A stretch of DNA of 64,000 nucleotides from Metarhizium brunneum (lineage: Eukaryota; Ascomycota; Sordariomycetes; Hypocreales; Clavicipitaceae). The translations under genes were made by a program, and so were the position numbers. Of this stretch, positions 13,601 through 27,274 are shown one piece after another. The notes beneath the pieces were generated by a model. It ran no database searches. It worked only from the letters and a program-made list of their open reading frames with translations, and was not told the DNA's origin. How positions within the stretch are numbered: position 1 is the stretch's first letter; the number at the start of each line of letters is the position of its first letter. The stretch is taken from positions 3,286,001 to 3,350,000 of the forward strand of contig NC_089422.1 in NCBI RefSeq assembly GCF_013426205.1, in the 5' to 3' direction.

Positions 13601-16600
13601 GCATACCAGTTGAAAGCTACCTTTGGACAACTGCACAACAAAGCAAGGTGAGAGAGAAATGAGTGTTTTTCATTGCCCGCCTCTAGGTACACACCACAAC
13701 AATTATCCGAATTCATGCCGAGTTATATAATGCAAAAGGGCGGCGCAGTCGGGATGTGGCCCTTCTGCGATTTGTGTGTCATTGCGACAACCAAATATAG
13801 ATGCTCCCGTTCCTCGCATCTCAAGTAGCACTTGCCCAGCCGTGTGATATTGGGTGGTGATGAGGGATCTGCAAAAATGCCGATTCTACATGCCACAGCC
13901 TCAAAGGAAGCACACATAAAGTCGTGATTATCATAATATTTACAAAAGCTGACCATACATACACCTTGGACTATTCAATGCAATCCAAGCCGTGACGCTA
14001 ACTGTTTCAAAGAAAAATAAAACGAATAAATAGAAAAGAAGAGAGAAAGTTCACGACCGGAAGTTCTTGCTACAAGGAGAAAACGGCGGCTCGGAGCCAT
14101 TTAGATCGTGGTATAACCCAAGACGGCCATTTGCTACAATTGGCCACTCCGTACCTCCTGTGTGCTATTATTTGTCAGGGATCTAACTGGGGCTATACCA
14201 GATCTTGCATGTAATTGCCAAAGTATGTATGTACGGAGTATGCTCTCTCAACCACTACTGCGGCAGAACAGTCTGGGTCATTGATCTTCGCCAACAATTC
14301 TGGTTACAGCTCTGATTAGTCGACGCTGTTTTTGGCGCACTACCGAGCAGACGGACAGATAACAGAATGCTCCCGCCGAGGGTCTGCGAAGGGCCAGTGC
14401 ACGAACCTGCTTCTGTCTTGTGCCAGTGAGCTGGCTAATGATGACTGGATTTTGGTCAACGATGGCCCCCAAAAAAAGACTGTCATGCTGGCGTCACCGC
14501 ATGCCGGCACTATGTATTGGCAGGCGATGCACGGCGAAATTAGGCTTCCCAAAGTGGTTTCGTCTCACGATACATCTGGAGAATGTACATATCACGTCTG
14601 CCCAATATCCCATCACAATTAAGGACGGCTGCCGAAGCATTGTCAACCCTGCGCCGTCTGGTGGACTATCTTGATCTTTGGTGCCTATTTGCGGGCTTAT
14701 TCGCGCTAAATGGCAGCAAATTTCCGTGTCCACGGGACGAATGTCCCAATTTGGGTGAAGAGGGCAGCGGATGATGTCTTGGATGGGGCCTATGGGGTGC
14801 ATCCAAGGCGTGTTCGGGAAGCTCGGCGGTACACGGAGCAGGTGAACGGCTGAATATCCCAGCCATAAACCATGTGTTAGTCGCCAACGCCTGAGCAGTT
14901 GGTAAAGCCCCGGAGACAATGAATGTACGGAGTAGTACATGCGTCAATACGTCAAAACCGCCGAGGACCAGTCTCCACAGGTTCAGTTCTTTGTTCGGCT
15001 GCAAGGTCCAAATGTCAAGGTGCGGACCTGGGTGGCTCTGTCGGTTCAAACGTGGGAACCAGGGCAAGCCGTCCTTATTTGTCCTTTGTGACTCACTGGC
15101 GAGTTGTGAATGGCCAGATACAACTTCGGGAGTAACAGATCTGGGTGCAGAAACTTGTCCAACCAGAAAGACCCGCCAAAGCGATGAGGCGCTCGACTAG
15201 TAGTAGCTACCCTTCCTTTTCTGGGTTGCGCCCTGGCCTTTGGCTCATTCTTTTAGGGTTTGGACGCCTCACCGAAGTGTCGCGTGGGCAATCAACTTGG
15301 TGGCCGTCCAAGAACACCATACGATTCATCATGCGACTCGCTCAGGCGTCTAAATTGGTCATTTACGAGTCTTTGTCTCGAATACACAATGGAGTATGTA
15401 GCCTCCTCGTTTGAGACACAGACTCGGGGCTTTACGTGGTGCGGCACCCTTGTCCGGATTATCGGGATACGTGAATAACGTCTCTCCTGGATGACCGGAG
15501 CAGCAGGCAGTGGACGCACATACATAGATTTCAACTGCCACGACTTCACGGAAAAGTCGGCTGTCTTTGGTAATTTGTCACCCCATGGCCCGGCTCGTTG
15601 GCTCCACATTTTGTTGCCAAACTATTCGCATTGATTCGAAGTATCTCGAGGGCTCTTTCACTTGGTTCGTGTCATAACACGTTTCGGGAGACGTCTTCAC
15701 ATCCAGACGTCTTGCTAGTTGTAGGGACGCACCTCCGATATGCCCCTGACTCGCCAGCCAATTGGCAGCATACCAGTAGGGATTTGGAGCTGCTTTTTGT
15801 TGACACTGCGGCGTCACCACTTGGCGTTCGTCTCTTCAATCCGCCCGCGGCGATTGGATGCTGATCTCTAGTGGCCAGCGTCCACGCAAGCCATGGCGTT
15901 GTCCGCAACTATTCTCTCGCTCAATATTAGCCAAGACGGCCGCTGCATCATGGAATTCCTGGCATGCACGTGCCTTCTAAGCAAGCTTGTTGAGTTTGCA
16001 CCAGGATTTATACGTCAACGGCGGCGGACTTGCAACCCTAGTTACCACCATCAGCTGGAGGTTGATACTCATTCGATGGCTCAACGGAGCTCCCTCCGTG
16101 TAATTCTTATGCCTCTCCCAAAATCCCAAAATCACAAAGGGTTGGTCGACGGCATAGGAGCCGGCATAGGAGCCGGCAAACACGAATCTTGCCCAATTGG
16201 AACGCAGGTGGCGTCCAGGCTTTTGAGTGGCGGAGGTATTTTCTACTCGCTCACCATTCCATGATATAGTCCTGAGGGCGTGGCACAATTGAAAGCTGCC
16301 TGGTGGCATTAGCGAAAAATCAAGGTCTTGAGATGACACAAAGCCAGTCGAGCAGAATCTCCAAAGACGCTCACGGGTAGCGCATGCACCTCGTCGGCCA
16401 ACATCTTGATGGCGCAAGATGAAGGGCAGAACCCGCCCGGCTCCAGCGTTCCAAGTTGCCGGGAATTTGATGGTGAGCAGTTTAGGTTTTTGATCGGCGA
16501 CCATTGCGGCCCGGGCAATGGTGTACATAATTGCCAGAGACCATTTCTACTAGCGGGTGGTTTGGAGCTTGTCTGAACCCAGAAAGCTCTGCGAAACTTC

Positions 16601-19600
16601 ATCCCTATATCTGGTATGTACTGTCGGTATAGTTTGCCGTTTTCCGAGACCTGGCAGCTTCCGGAGGGCGTCCCCGCTGCAGACGGCAAACTCGACAAGT
16701 GATTTGATGTTACACATGGTGTCATTCCGCCTCTAGTACTCCATATACTCGTGGCATTCGCCTTCAACGCCAAAAGGTCACGATTCTACTCTTTTTTTTT
16801 GAAGGCGTTTCAAGCATGTTTGACCGAGCAAGATGGAGCTAGCCGAGACAGGGCACTCACGAGGCTAATGGAAACAATGCTGTGCTTATTCGACAATTGG
16901 CACTTAACGTCAGTGGCTTCCTTGGGCTTCAATGACGTGCTGGGAGGGCAGTGCCGCATTGCAGAGATTACTACCGCGCCTGGGCAACATCGAGTGCCGA
17001 TCCAAAATCGTTATCAGCACCTACGCCAAGATTCTCAGCCCCCCCTTCCTCAACGTCCAATCTTTGCCTCTACAGGGTGCATTGGAACTTTCCATGTTTG
17101 ACGCGCGGCAGAAGGGAGCGAGTGACAAGGCCGTCTACTGGGTGCTTCTTCTGGCCCAACACGTTCACGAAACTATCCGCTGGGCAAAACCCACTGCAGC
17201 CGATCCCAGACCAGGGATGTCACAGAGCATTTATGGTACTAACATGTCACCCAAAGACGCCTCACAAAAATGGCGTTCCGCCTGGACCTGGAGGTGCGGA
17301 ATTGATTAGCAATCTGGTTACGAGCAGGCTGCGTGGTTTGGCGCTGAATCAAAAGCCCCGGAGGGCTGAAAGCCACTGCGGCTCCCACCAAGCATCGGCG
17401 TTTATTGAGCCCGGTGACGAACTCTGACATGTTGCTCAGGGCCGCAGCCATGTGCCGAGCGTTGTATTAGTAGTCCTCCCGTGGGCTATTGAGCGCCACT
17501 ATGCAAGTTGCTGCTAGAACCCCGGTTGCTCCATGCTTGGTTTTGTCAGGTCCAAAACTCTGTTGTCGACGACCTGAATCATTGCGGCTGGCGCATGCAT
17601 GCATGCAAAGTCTGGAAGCATTTGCGGTTACTGTTGCTGAAACTTTGTCGCTTTGACGATGCCGCGACCACCACAACTGGCATTGGTAAGCGGCAAGTAG
17701 ACGGAAGACAGTTGGCTCGCCGCAAGATTCAATGTTCCACCTGAAGTTGGTCGATTCTCCCGGCCACAAGTGGGCCAACTTCCCCTGGGGATTGTATGTA
17801 CAGTAGACCAACGGCTGGCGTATCGGCCAACAGTGTTTATCGGCTTGCACGGTGGTAAAACTGTCGGCATGAATGGGGATCCCCAGGGGGGCCTCGTTGA
17901 TGAGACGCTCGAGCTTTTCTGGAGGCCAAGAAGGCCAAGAAGCAATGACGACTACGTACCAACTACATCGGCGTACCGGACCTTTTTCAAGAAGGCGCTA
18001 AGCTGCAAGGGGTGCCTGTTGACGGCATTCTTGCCCGAAAGACCATTTTGCAACCAAGTTGATCAAGATTGGAAATACTCTGTTCGATATGAAACGAGTC
18101 ATTCGACCGGAAAGCCTTGGAGTTTGACCCCCGGAACTTGCAACCCAATTGCGTGGTGTGCATAACGTGGTAAATCAAGATCTCCTGAGAATGAATTACC
18201 CACTGACTTGGCGGGGTCATCAAGGCCGCTCTTATTAAGTTGACCCTTCTTTGCCTATTACTACTATACGTCTATTATTGTATTCCTGCATTGGCGTCGT
18301 GGCAACACGGCGTGGTTAGAGCACGGCTGCGTCATTGCACCACATCATGTCGGGAACGAGGAGCAATACACAAGCAGGCTATTTGGGGGTTCGTCTCGTT
18401 GCCCCGTCCCGCTACAACGGCTCTCGGCACCTGCTTGTTCGTTGCATCTTCGGCCTCGGACTGCAAAAAGCCAAGCTCCTGACACGGCTGGACCTGCTGG
18501 ACGCGTCACACGGTATTTCCCAAGAGGGAAAGCTTCTAGAAGGAGTCTGGAAGGGGCGGGCAAAATCTTGTTGCGCAGAGCGGGTCTACAAGTTCTGACC
18601 TGAAAAGGCGTGTCCGTATCAAGGGTACGTGCAGGACAAGTCGTGACCTCCATTTTTTGATGGAGTGGCTCTCCTCAACCAAGCTTATGATATGGGTGGA
18701 TAGGCCATTACAGCTTTCCTCGGTGCTGGTGCGAATGGCATCTGGTACGACAAGACGATTCGGAGATGTCTGAACTTTGAGAGAATCCCATGGCCCTGTT
18801 GGGCCGCCCAGCGCCCTGTGTGGTCTGCTGCTCCCCTGCTCCCCTGCGCCGCATCAGCCCTTTCGCCCACCTGGTTCCCTTGGTTTGTTTGCTTCACTCG
18901 GCCGTAAACATGTCATGTCCGACATTGAGTGCATCGGTAGGGCGACAACTTTATGCAATACTACCCGCAGCCTCTGAAAAGGAGTGGGGGCGGCCGGAGG
19001 ATGCATCGTTGGCAATCCCTCGCCCTCTCTTGACGCCGCCGCTTCTGGATTTCCCGAGGGCCACAGCCGCCCTGTCGTATGGCAGCCTGGTACGAACGGT
19101 AAATCACATCGATCGACGTGCCAAGGCGCTGTAAATGGGGAGGGTTATCCCAGCCTAGCACATAGTACTACTACTGCTGTACTGCCTGCATTTGGCTCTC
19201 AAATAAAGGTGCATGCCGCGATGTGGAATGCGTTTGCGAAATCTGGTTGAAGGTGAGGGGAGGGCCAACAAGGTCTTGGGTCCATGTCTCTCTCTGCTCG
19301 CCCACACACGCTCTCGGCCAACATGTTTTGATATTCGCCTTGGCAAGTCAGTGTTTGGGTGCTTGGGTGCTACGTACCACACAGACTTTGGGGCTGCGAA
19401 TCAACGGGATGCCAGTTGACGAGCAGCATCAGTGAGCGGCAATCAATCGAAGTGGCACGGAGGCATCTTCACGTCTCGACCCGCAAGGTGCAATTCGACC
19501 ATGATGGGTGATGGGCATGCAATCATGCCATGTACAATTTCCGGGGTCTGGACACATGCCCCTGGGTAGAAGTATTGGATCCTATGTTCAATGTGTTTTG

Positions 19601-20300
19601 TTTTCAACGAGGTCGCCGTTGGTAGATTCTTCCATGGGCAGACCATGGACCACGTTGGATGGAGTATTGGCTGTCGTGATATACTACACGATACGAGGCT
19701 TCCTGGCATGCCCATCCACGAGTCGCCGGCTGGTGGTTCGAAGCTCGTGGGGTGTTTCTCCCGGCATGTTTTTCGCATCTGTCCGTCTTGACTTGACGGT
19801 GGCATGTGTGCAAGGAAATACAGGTGAGGCGATGAGTCGGTTGGATGGGCCCGCGAGGACAACTGGATACACCAGAGCCTAGACAGACACTTGCTGCTCC
19901 GCGAGCCTGGCAGGCCCAACAGTCAGTCCGAAAGCGCTGTGTAATGTAATATTGGCTGCAGCCCTGCACAAGAAAAGAAACAAAACACCCACAGGGGGCC
20001 GCTCCGGCGCCGGGCCAAACCTGGGCCGGCCGCAGTTTTGGCTTTGACAGCGTGAGTTTGGTGCTATTCTGCGTGTTGGTCTGTATGGATTCATGTACGA
20101 CATGAGGCCATGTGTCCCTGTTGGGTTGTTGGTTTACGCAACTGTGAACATGACAAAACAAGAAAAAGGGCGGCGTCGGATTTAGGCCACGCCCCCGTTG
20201 CTTTGAATAAAAATCCCTGGCATCCAAAGGCGCACAGGGGGTAGTGTGTAACTTGGGTACGACCAAAAGATTGTAACTCAAGGGGGACAGGAGGAAATCA
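10631..20300. other. Gene-poor block, middle part
   Basis: No gene is supportable. A purine-rich tract with runs of A and G lies at about 10635-10705. The word TACGGAGTA occurs at 11419-11427, 11426-11434 (overlapping), 12617-12625, 14232-14240 and 14926-14934. Open frames of 120-180 codons between about 12.1 and 18.2 kb (for example 12176-12709 minus, 15977-16528 minus, 16951-17427 plus) overlap one another on opposite strands. They show no domain, no splice-compatible continuation and no signal peptide I can recognise. Confidence 0.55.
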
Positions 20301-20387
20301 CAGGGCTGTGCAAGCAAGCAAGCAAACAAACAAACAAACAGGTAAACAAGACAGCAACAACTACTACACAAGAGCGGAGGAAACGAA

Positions 20388-20413
20388 TACTAGTAGTAGT
20401 ACTACTACTAGTA
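20388..20413. repeat. 26-bp perfect palindrome of TAG/CTA triplets
   Basis: The half-site TACTAGTAGTAGT is followed directly by its reverse complement, so the whole 26 bases is self-complementary. It is part of a family of ACTAGT-based palindromes in the gene-poor block, with shorter examples at about 10984-10997, 22095-22102 and 22746-22759. It could extrude as a hairpin. No function is known to me. Confidence 0.85.
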
Positions 20414-21031
20414 AAGGCGGCAGCGTGGCAAATGCAAGACGGCAAAAAGGCAGCCGGTCGGACAGCATACATACATACGGATGTCTTCTCCAAGGGTTCA
20501 AGGTCTAACTGATAATACGCCTCGCTGGGCGAATAAGACGCGGGCGGGATTCAGGCGCATGGGTTTCTGTCTTGCTCAGATCCCAAATGCCGTCCTCGAG
20601 ACATTGGGGCTTGGGGCCTGTCGAAAGCGGTTGAGCTATTATTGCGTGCGTTGCATCGTACCGAGCACGGAGGAGCAGATCTCTCTCGCCCGTACGAAGG
20701 CGCGCAGGCGGATAGTACTGTACAGTACGTATGTATGATGATGACTCGACGACGCCGGCTTTACAACGACAGAGGAGAGAGATAAATCCGTACCCGTGGG
20801 AACTCATTGCCACACGCACGGGTGGATGCCCAAGGCCTCTCTCTGGACCCGCGAGCCCGCCGACGCCTTTGCTGTTCGGTTCCCATCCGGACGAATAATG
20901 AAGAATCAATGCAGTCGTGCATTGTCGCCGTGGCACACAGGCCGGGTCTGGTTCCAGGATAAACACGAACTCGGGGCCAACCAACCGCCGGCATTAATCG
21001 ACCCGTGGATGCACAAGTACATAGTCGGGTA

Positions 21032-21069
21032 GTATGTACACATGTACACACGTACACACATATATGTAC
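21032..21069. repeat. Alternating pyrimidine-purine tract
   Basis: Thirty-eight consecutive bases alternate strictly between purine and pyrimidine (mixed TG, CA, TA and CG steps, with repeated TGTAC units). Such tracts can adopt left-handed DNA in vitro. The surrounding 21020-21165 is rich in TGTACA and CATACA words. Confidence 0.75.
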
Positions 21070-24000
21070 CAAGTACGGAGAAAGATGCATGCACTGCACA
21101 TTCCTAGTACTATGTATGCGCACAAATATGTACACATGTCAATACATACATACTTACACACACGCCCTCCCGCATCGATTAGCCTCGCAGGGCTGGGCAA
21201 TCTCCCGCCCGAGCGGCCGATTTTCCTTTCTTTTTATTTTCCTTGCCATGTCTCTTTGTCGGTCCTCCGTGGACCGTAACGGCCCGTTGGTTCCAGCGCC
21301 GTGCAGGTCTTGTCCATACTCTGACTCCGAGAGATGGGTTTTCGGTCAAGGCCGAGCGAGAGTCCTGGAGCCATGGCAGCGCGGTCCGTCTGTTCCAACT
21401 TCCAGGCAGCACAATTAAACTAGTGTGATGCGGGGGGCGCGAGCGGGTGGCATCGCGGACAATGCAGCAGAAGGGACTCGGCACAATAGCACAATACTAC
21501 CATGCCGTCGTTTAGCAGCGACTTTATTGGGGAAGAGCCGGCGAGTCAATACTAGACTTGTTGGTGCACACAGACGATGGGGTCGTTTATGCATTTTCGG
21601 TCTAGGCTGGTTTACGTGCTGGCCGAGAGGCAGTATCATGGACTGTCTGTTCCGGATTCCGGTGACTAGATGTAAAGGTAGGGAGGCTTCTGAGGCGGAA
21701 TGGTCACGTCCAGTCGTGGTGTTGGCTGTTTCTACCGGCTATACAGCAGACAAGGTTTTCTGCATTGTCTCTTGGGAAACAACAGAAAAGAAAAAGACCT
21801 ACAGGGCGAGAACCGGAAGCATACGCGCATCCAACGTCTACTATATCCAACGAGACATCTTCAAACGAGCCTCCCCCGTCCAACAGACAGCTTATCGTCA
21901 CACAAAGACGTCTTTTCTATACTCTTTTTGTCCCCCCCGTCACCCTGAACTCGCTTCTTCACCGTCGTACCGCCTCAATGTGGGCTTTCCCTTGGTTATT
22001 TGTTTATTTATATCACGCCCTTGACGTCCCAGGGGTCTGCGAGTCAGCCACGTAGTGTTCCTGGGGAAAGGGGACACGGAGCGCAATTAAACAACAGTAC
22101 TAGTATAAAACCACAAACAAGGCGACCATGCCGTGTCGCGGCACACAGGCAGGCAGGCGGTGCAATGCCGCAGATGCAGCCGCGAGTCGAGGAGCCTCAC
22201 CATCTCGACCGGGACATTCCCATCCAGCCCTGTGACACTGTACTATCGCCCGTCGTGCCATTGTTTCTGCTTGGAAACAGGCCATCTCTGCAACGACCTT
22301 GTTTCCCTGCCTCCTCCTGATGGTGACCCTCGGCAGCGGCGTCTGTACCACAAAACCACGTCGGCTTTTTTTGTTATCTGAGGGCGCGGCGATGGAGTCG
22401 GCAGGGGTGAGTGAGTGAGTGAATGTGTGCTTTGACACTTGGGCAGAGCGACATTTCTGGCATTCCCGTTGCGTTGCGTCGAGACTCGACGCTCTCCGGT
22501 GAGTCGTGAATCTGTATGTACGCATCTACATATTGTTGCTCGCTTGCCTCGGCCAAAGGTGGAAACGCGGGCGATCCCACGGGAACCAGACACACCGCAC
22601 GGGGTTGAGGTTTGTGGGGGGACGAGGGAAACAAATGACTTTGTTCTTTGTCTCTTTTGTAATCCAATCCACTTGTTGCCGAGATCTGCCCGCGTTTTGA
22701 TACAATTCCCGCTCCGCTCGTGGGCTGAGATGTGAAACAGGATTGTACTACTAGTAGTATTTGGAGAGAGGCCCGGCTTCGGGGGCCGCATCATGAACGG
22801 CGATGGGGCAGCTGCGATCCGGGCCAGCCGGGGCGTGTATTAATTCTTGTGTTCTATTTTGGGGGAGGAAGTCTAGTATGGCGGCCATGGTACTGTCGTT
22901 TTGGATAACGGACGTGTGCTTGTTGTTGAGTCCTCGTTTTGGCTGCGGCGCAAGGGGCAGAAACATTGTCGTCCAGTCCTTGAGTAGGCTTCAGCAGAGG
23001 GCCGACGTAGCTTTTGTACAGGTTGCTTTGTAGAATGGTGGCTGGGTTTGGAGTTGATTCGAGGCCCTTTCCCAGAAGAATTCGCGTAATTCACCGGCCG
23101 TCTCATTAGATGGTGCCGTGGATTGTGTGTGTGGGTGAGGCTTCAGCAAATGCCCTCTGCGAAATCTCACATCCCGTCATGGAATATGTTATCCTTGGGC
23201 AAAAGACCGAACGCCAAATATCGTAGCCAATCTGCGTAAACTTGACTGATGTGGTTTGGCTGCCAGTAGGGCAAGTTTCACCTCTTTGATGCCAAACCAC
23301 GACGCGCTGAGGTGGTCTACTTAAAGTCGTTTTTCTCATGAAGCCTTCTCTCACAAGTCCATTCGCTCACTACGTTGGAGCTGCTTGCAAATTAAAGCCT
23401 TTCCATATTTGCTCCATATATGGTAGAATATCTTGTATAGACCGGCCAGGTATGCAATGAATGTGATAATCGTCTACTTGAAATTTTTGGAAACTGGAAC
23501 ATTCCAATATTCGAAGCTACCCTATACGGGGCTACCCTATACAAATGGGGAGGTTAATGGCCGAAATTTCAATTCATGTGCTTCTTCTTCAAATCTCCGT
23601 CATATACATAAAGAAAATCTCCCAACATCATGTCCTGAATAACCCTTTCTTTCATTTTGTGCAATGTGGTCGCAAAAAGGGAAAGAAAGAAAGTCAACAA
23701 CGCCTCACAACCTGATATCAGACTCGGCTGGGACGCCAACAGAGAGGAGCTCTGTCTGTTTTAATAATGATGAGTGCTATCCATCATCTGATAGAGACTT
23801 CAATGTGTTGTGGCCACGCAATCGGACCTCTTGGATATTAAAACTGCCAGTGTGAGGAGTTGTGGGAGTCGCCAGGCTATGAGGTCGCCTCAACCGACAG
23901 TCGCTTGGACTTGCAATACGTTTATAACAACTTACATCGAGACGTTGGGTATATTCCAATAACCGCTGATGTACTCGTGTTTACAGCATCAAGTCATGAA

Positions 24001-26372
24001 CCAGCAATCTACCTAAATGGAACATGACTTTGGCATGACATCACAACCTGACACTGTCACACATCGACTCATCTTGGTGATTACAATAATATGTCGTTGA
24101 CATTTCACTAAAAGTGCCTTGCGGTTCGCTCCACAGAAACTCTACTTACTTGCTGTGCAAACTTGTTTGTATCAAGGTTAGCGAAACCGTATGTATTGCA
24201 ACAAACCGCGCAAGCGATTCCGACTATAGGATAGTCAAGAGCCATTTTCACCGTAGATACGTCTTGGCGCTGACGACGACTTTTCGGAACCTCCATTCCG
24301 TGGGCGAGTATAATATATTCGAGCCAGGATAGGAAGGCTCTTCGGAACAGAGGAGATTCAGCTGGAGTAGACAGAACCAGGCGGCGACGCAAGCCTAGAT
24401 GCTCTGCCAAGTCCATGTGCACGTTCAAGGTAGCAGCGCTGGTGGCTCCTTGGACAAGACCTCCAAATGGAAGATTTCCAGAACATGTGCTTCAAGTCCA
24501 AGAGATGATGAATGGTGGCAAGATTCGGCCGGCCCCGCGCCAAACCCAGAGGAATTCGTGATTTTCGTTGCCTAAAGGTGTGCGGGCTGCGTGGGCGCTA
24601 CCGACGTGTATGGCTTGTGCTATTTTGATATAACCACCACCTTCTCGTTTCAGCCCTATTTGCAGAAAGAACGACCTAGGTGAATCTAATTGGAAAAGGG
24701 CCGCCGCCCAGGGACGGCACAGGGTCTTGCAACGTGGTGCTCATTGCCACAGTTATCATGCAGCAATAGTACTGCAAATACCAATGCGGTCAGCCGTTTT
24801 ATTGGGAGAGGCGGTACAACGGTCGGCTGGGACTTCTGTGCGGAGCACTCAGTAAATTCCAGAATGGCCTCTCAAACGATTAGTACTGAGCGTATCGGCA
24901 GAACACAAAGGGGTTACCAGCACTTCTCTGCAGACTTAATCCAATCTGAGACGCAAGGTCCTTCCATACTCTTAATACAATGAGGTGAATAGCTCCCGAG
25001 AGAAAATGTTGGCTATCGTGTACTACATGTAAGCGGAGGATTAGTGCCTCCCTGTAGATTCTTGATAATACTACTAGCAACTACTACTAGTACCAAAGGC
25101 GCCCCCTCCCTTTTTGGAGTGCCGGGTGCCGGAGTTTTGTCTGCTTACCACCCGAGTTGTCCATATTATTGGCCTTGCAAATGCTTTCCGTAATGTTTGT
25201 TGCTGTATGGAGTACCGTGTACTACCCCGTATGGCTGCAATTTCAGACCAGGATCGACGGCACGGATTGCGCTGCCGAAGCCATCAAGAGACTCCTTGTC
25301 ATGGCGCTGTAATGGGCGGCTGTTTCGGATTGAACCAAAAAAATCCGTGCCGAATGCCGTTTCTGCTACCAAGTTTCACATTCCTTGGATAGAACGGAGA
25401 GGCAGCACTTGTCAGTCACCAAGGCCATCACGGTGGCGGTCGCGACATGGCGCGCAGAAGTTGCATGTCAGGTAGTTTGCATGCGGTGTTGTTGTATCGG
25501 CATTAATGAACTCAGGCCCTCATACCCGGATATGTGCGGCATCAACATGTCTGTACTCCACCGTTGTACGTCAACAAGCTGCTCGTGGTTCAATGTCTGT
25601 GGAGTGAGCGCCTTGAGTTTTTTTCATCATGGCGGCAAATAGGCTAGACATTTGGTTTGGTTTTAAAGCCTGCCATGGCGACTTGCGCACCGACCGTTTC
25701 TCTTGGCTTATTCGTGAAAGATTGTGTGTGATGCCCGAATGGTGCACAAAGTGTAGTTGTTGATCTGTACTAATGTGAGAGGGTCCTCGGTATCAGCCAA
25801 CGGATTGCGTATCAATCAGACCCTTAGTGGCCCCTTTTACTCAGCTCAGTTGTGTGTCAGGCATTGTGGGTTGTGTGCCGTAAAGCCGACCAGGAGTAAC
25901 CTCGTACCACCCAGTCTATCAGTCTGTCTGAGAATTGGCCAACGCGGGCTTCGTTTGGTGTCGCATGAGATCCAATGTGTGCTCCCATCCTTCCGTTGGC
26001 AGCCCTGGGCCCCTCCGGCCCATCCATGGGCAATGCATTCATAGCGAAGTCAATCCGAGGGTGTGAATGAGCGACAAGGTGCTCGAAGCCGTTGCCGTGA
26101 GCCGACTAGTTCGAGTCAAGGAGACAACCAGCGCCCAATCCGGATCAGAGATGGTGGCACCACGCTTTGCTTCTTATAGAAGGGCATGGGGCAGATTGTC
26201 CGTCAGGATACTCGGTCTTGTGCAAAGTACGTAGCACATACAGCGGGCACTCCAGACTGGCAAACGGATTTGTCCGTGCAGAAAGCGCAGACAGACATGG
26301 TCAATGGAGCAGTTGAAGAGGAGGGCATGTGTTGAATGCGGATTGCGGAATGCGGATTGCAGATTGGACGAT

Positions 26373-26393
26373 GGACGTTGGACGTTGGACGTT
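26373..26393. repeat. Three tandem GGACGTT units
   Basis: Three perfect 7-base units follow a related imperfect duplication of TGCGGATTGC at about 26337-26360. This is a small tandem repeat upstream of the transporter gene with no recognised role. Confidence 0.7.
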
Positions 26394-27274
26394 GGGACAT
26401 TGCAGATTTGATGGTTTGACGCACGAACGGGAAAGCGGCACACAAGACCCTCTTTTTGTCTCGACGGACTCTGGGCAGGCGCATTAGACAATGCTCTTGC
26501 CTACAATGCGCATCTCCAATTGGCCCGGTCCACGCAAGAGGAGACAGAGAAGTCTGGTGGTCTATACATGTATTGTAATGTAATGCATTTATTGATTCCA
26601 GTCGACAAATTTGAACGTGGCAACGGCCACCGGGGCAATGCCATGCGGCTCAGGTGCCTGCAACGGTGCTCGGTGGTGCTCGGTGGTGCTCACATGTGCA
26701 GTCGGTGGTGCGCAGTTTCTCCCGCCAGGCCACATTGTAGGGGCTGCGGGCTCGGAAGTCCAGCCCAGCCAGCAAATGGCACCTGCACCGTGCTGGGCTG
26801 ATCGGGCCATCTGGGCCTCCAGCCAGTCAGAGCGCGTCTCCGGCCCGCCGCCAGCCCGTTTGCAAGCCAGTCAGGTCTGCAGTGTTCCCTCGTGCGCCGG
26901 TTTCTGTGTGGGCAGCGGGTGGGCATCTATTAGTGGGCATCTGGGCATCGGGGCCCGGCCGCTCCCCCCCTCCACCAGACTCCGCGCATCTCGTCTGGTT
27001 CGTTCGTTCGTTCGTTGGTCGTTCCCTTTGCATTCAGTCCTCGTCTTCCATCAACGCCATCTGCCCCCTCGTTCGCATCTCATCGCACAGCGCGTCCGAC
27101 GACATCCCGTAGCTCGGGTCACCACGCTCGCCGTCCGAATACCGTCGTCTCCCCAGAATCAAGCCTTTGGTCATTGACGTATCGACGCCATTGCGACAAT
27201 CCTCCAGCCCAGCGAGGGCTTTCCCTCTGCGAACCCCTCGTCTGCACTCGCAGTCACGCCGCTCATTCGTCGCC

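Larger units (their letters stand above)
20301..27274. other. Gene-poor block, right part, and OPT promoter region
   Basis: No gene is supportable. Visible structures are an (AAGC)/(AAAC) tetranucleotide tract at about 20313-20341, a 26-base perfect palindrome at 20388-20413, a 38-base alternating pyrimidine-purine tract at 21032-21069, a 14-base palindrome at 22746-22759, tandem GGACGTT units at 26373-26393 and (TTCG)n near 27000-27017. The last 250 bases become CT-rich on the plus strand, consistent with the 5' leader of the transporter gene starting at 27275. Confidence 0.55.

Noticed and set aside
12176..18165. Series of 120-180-codon frames on both strands, possibly exons of unrecognised genes
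   Set aside because: They overlap each other antisense, do not link through consistent splice sites and contain no family motif.
19604..20371. 255-codon open frame, minus strand, with a hydrophobic Cys/Leu/Phe-rich beginning
   Set aside because: The apparent membrane segment comes from the antisense of AAAC/AAGC tetranucleotide and CTA triplet repeats. There is no domain and no coding bias further along.
21425..22024. 199-codon open frame, plus strand
   Set aside because: Its composition is irregular, no domain is recognisable and other frames of similar length overlap it. It is best explained by chance in a large non-coding region.
4000..27274. RIP-mutated transposon remains
   Set aside because: No AT-rich stretch comparable with the MITE interior is seen, and there are no transposase, reverse transcriptase or integrase fragments in any frame.
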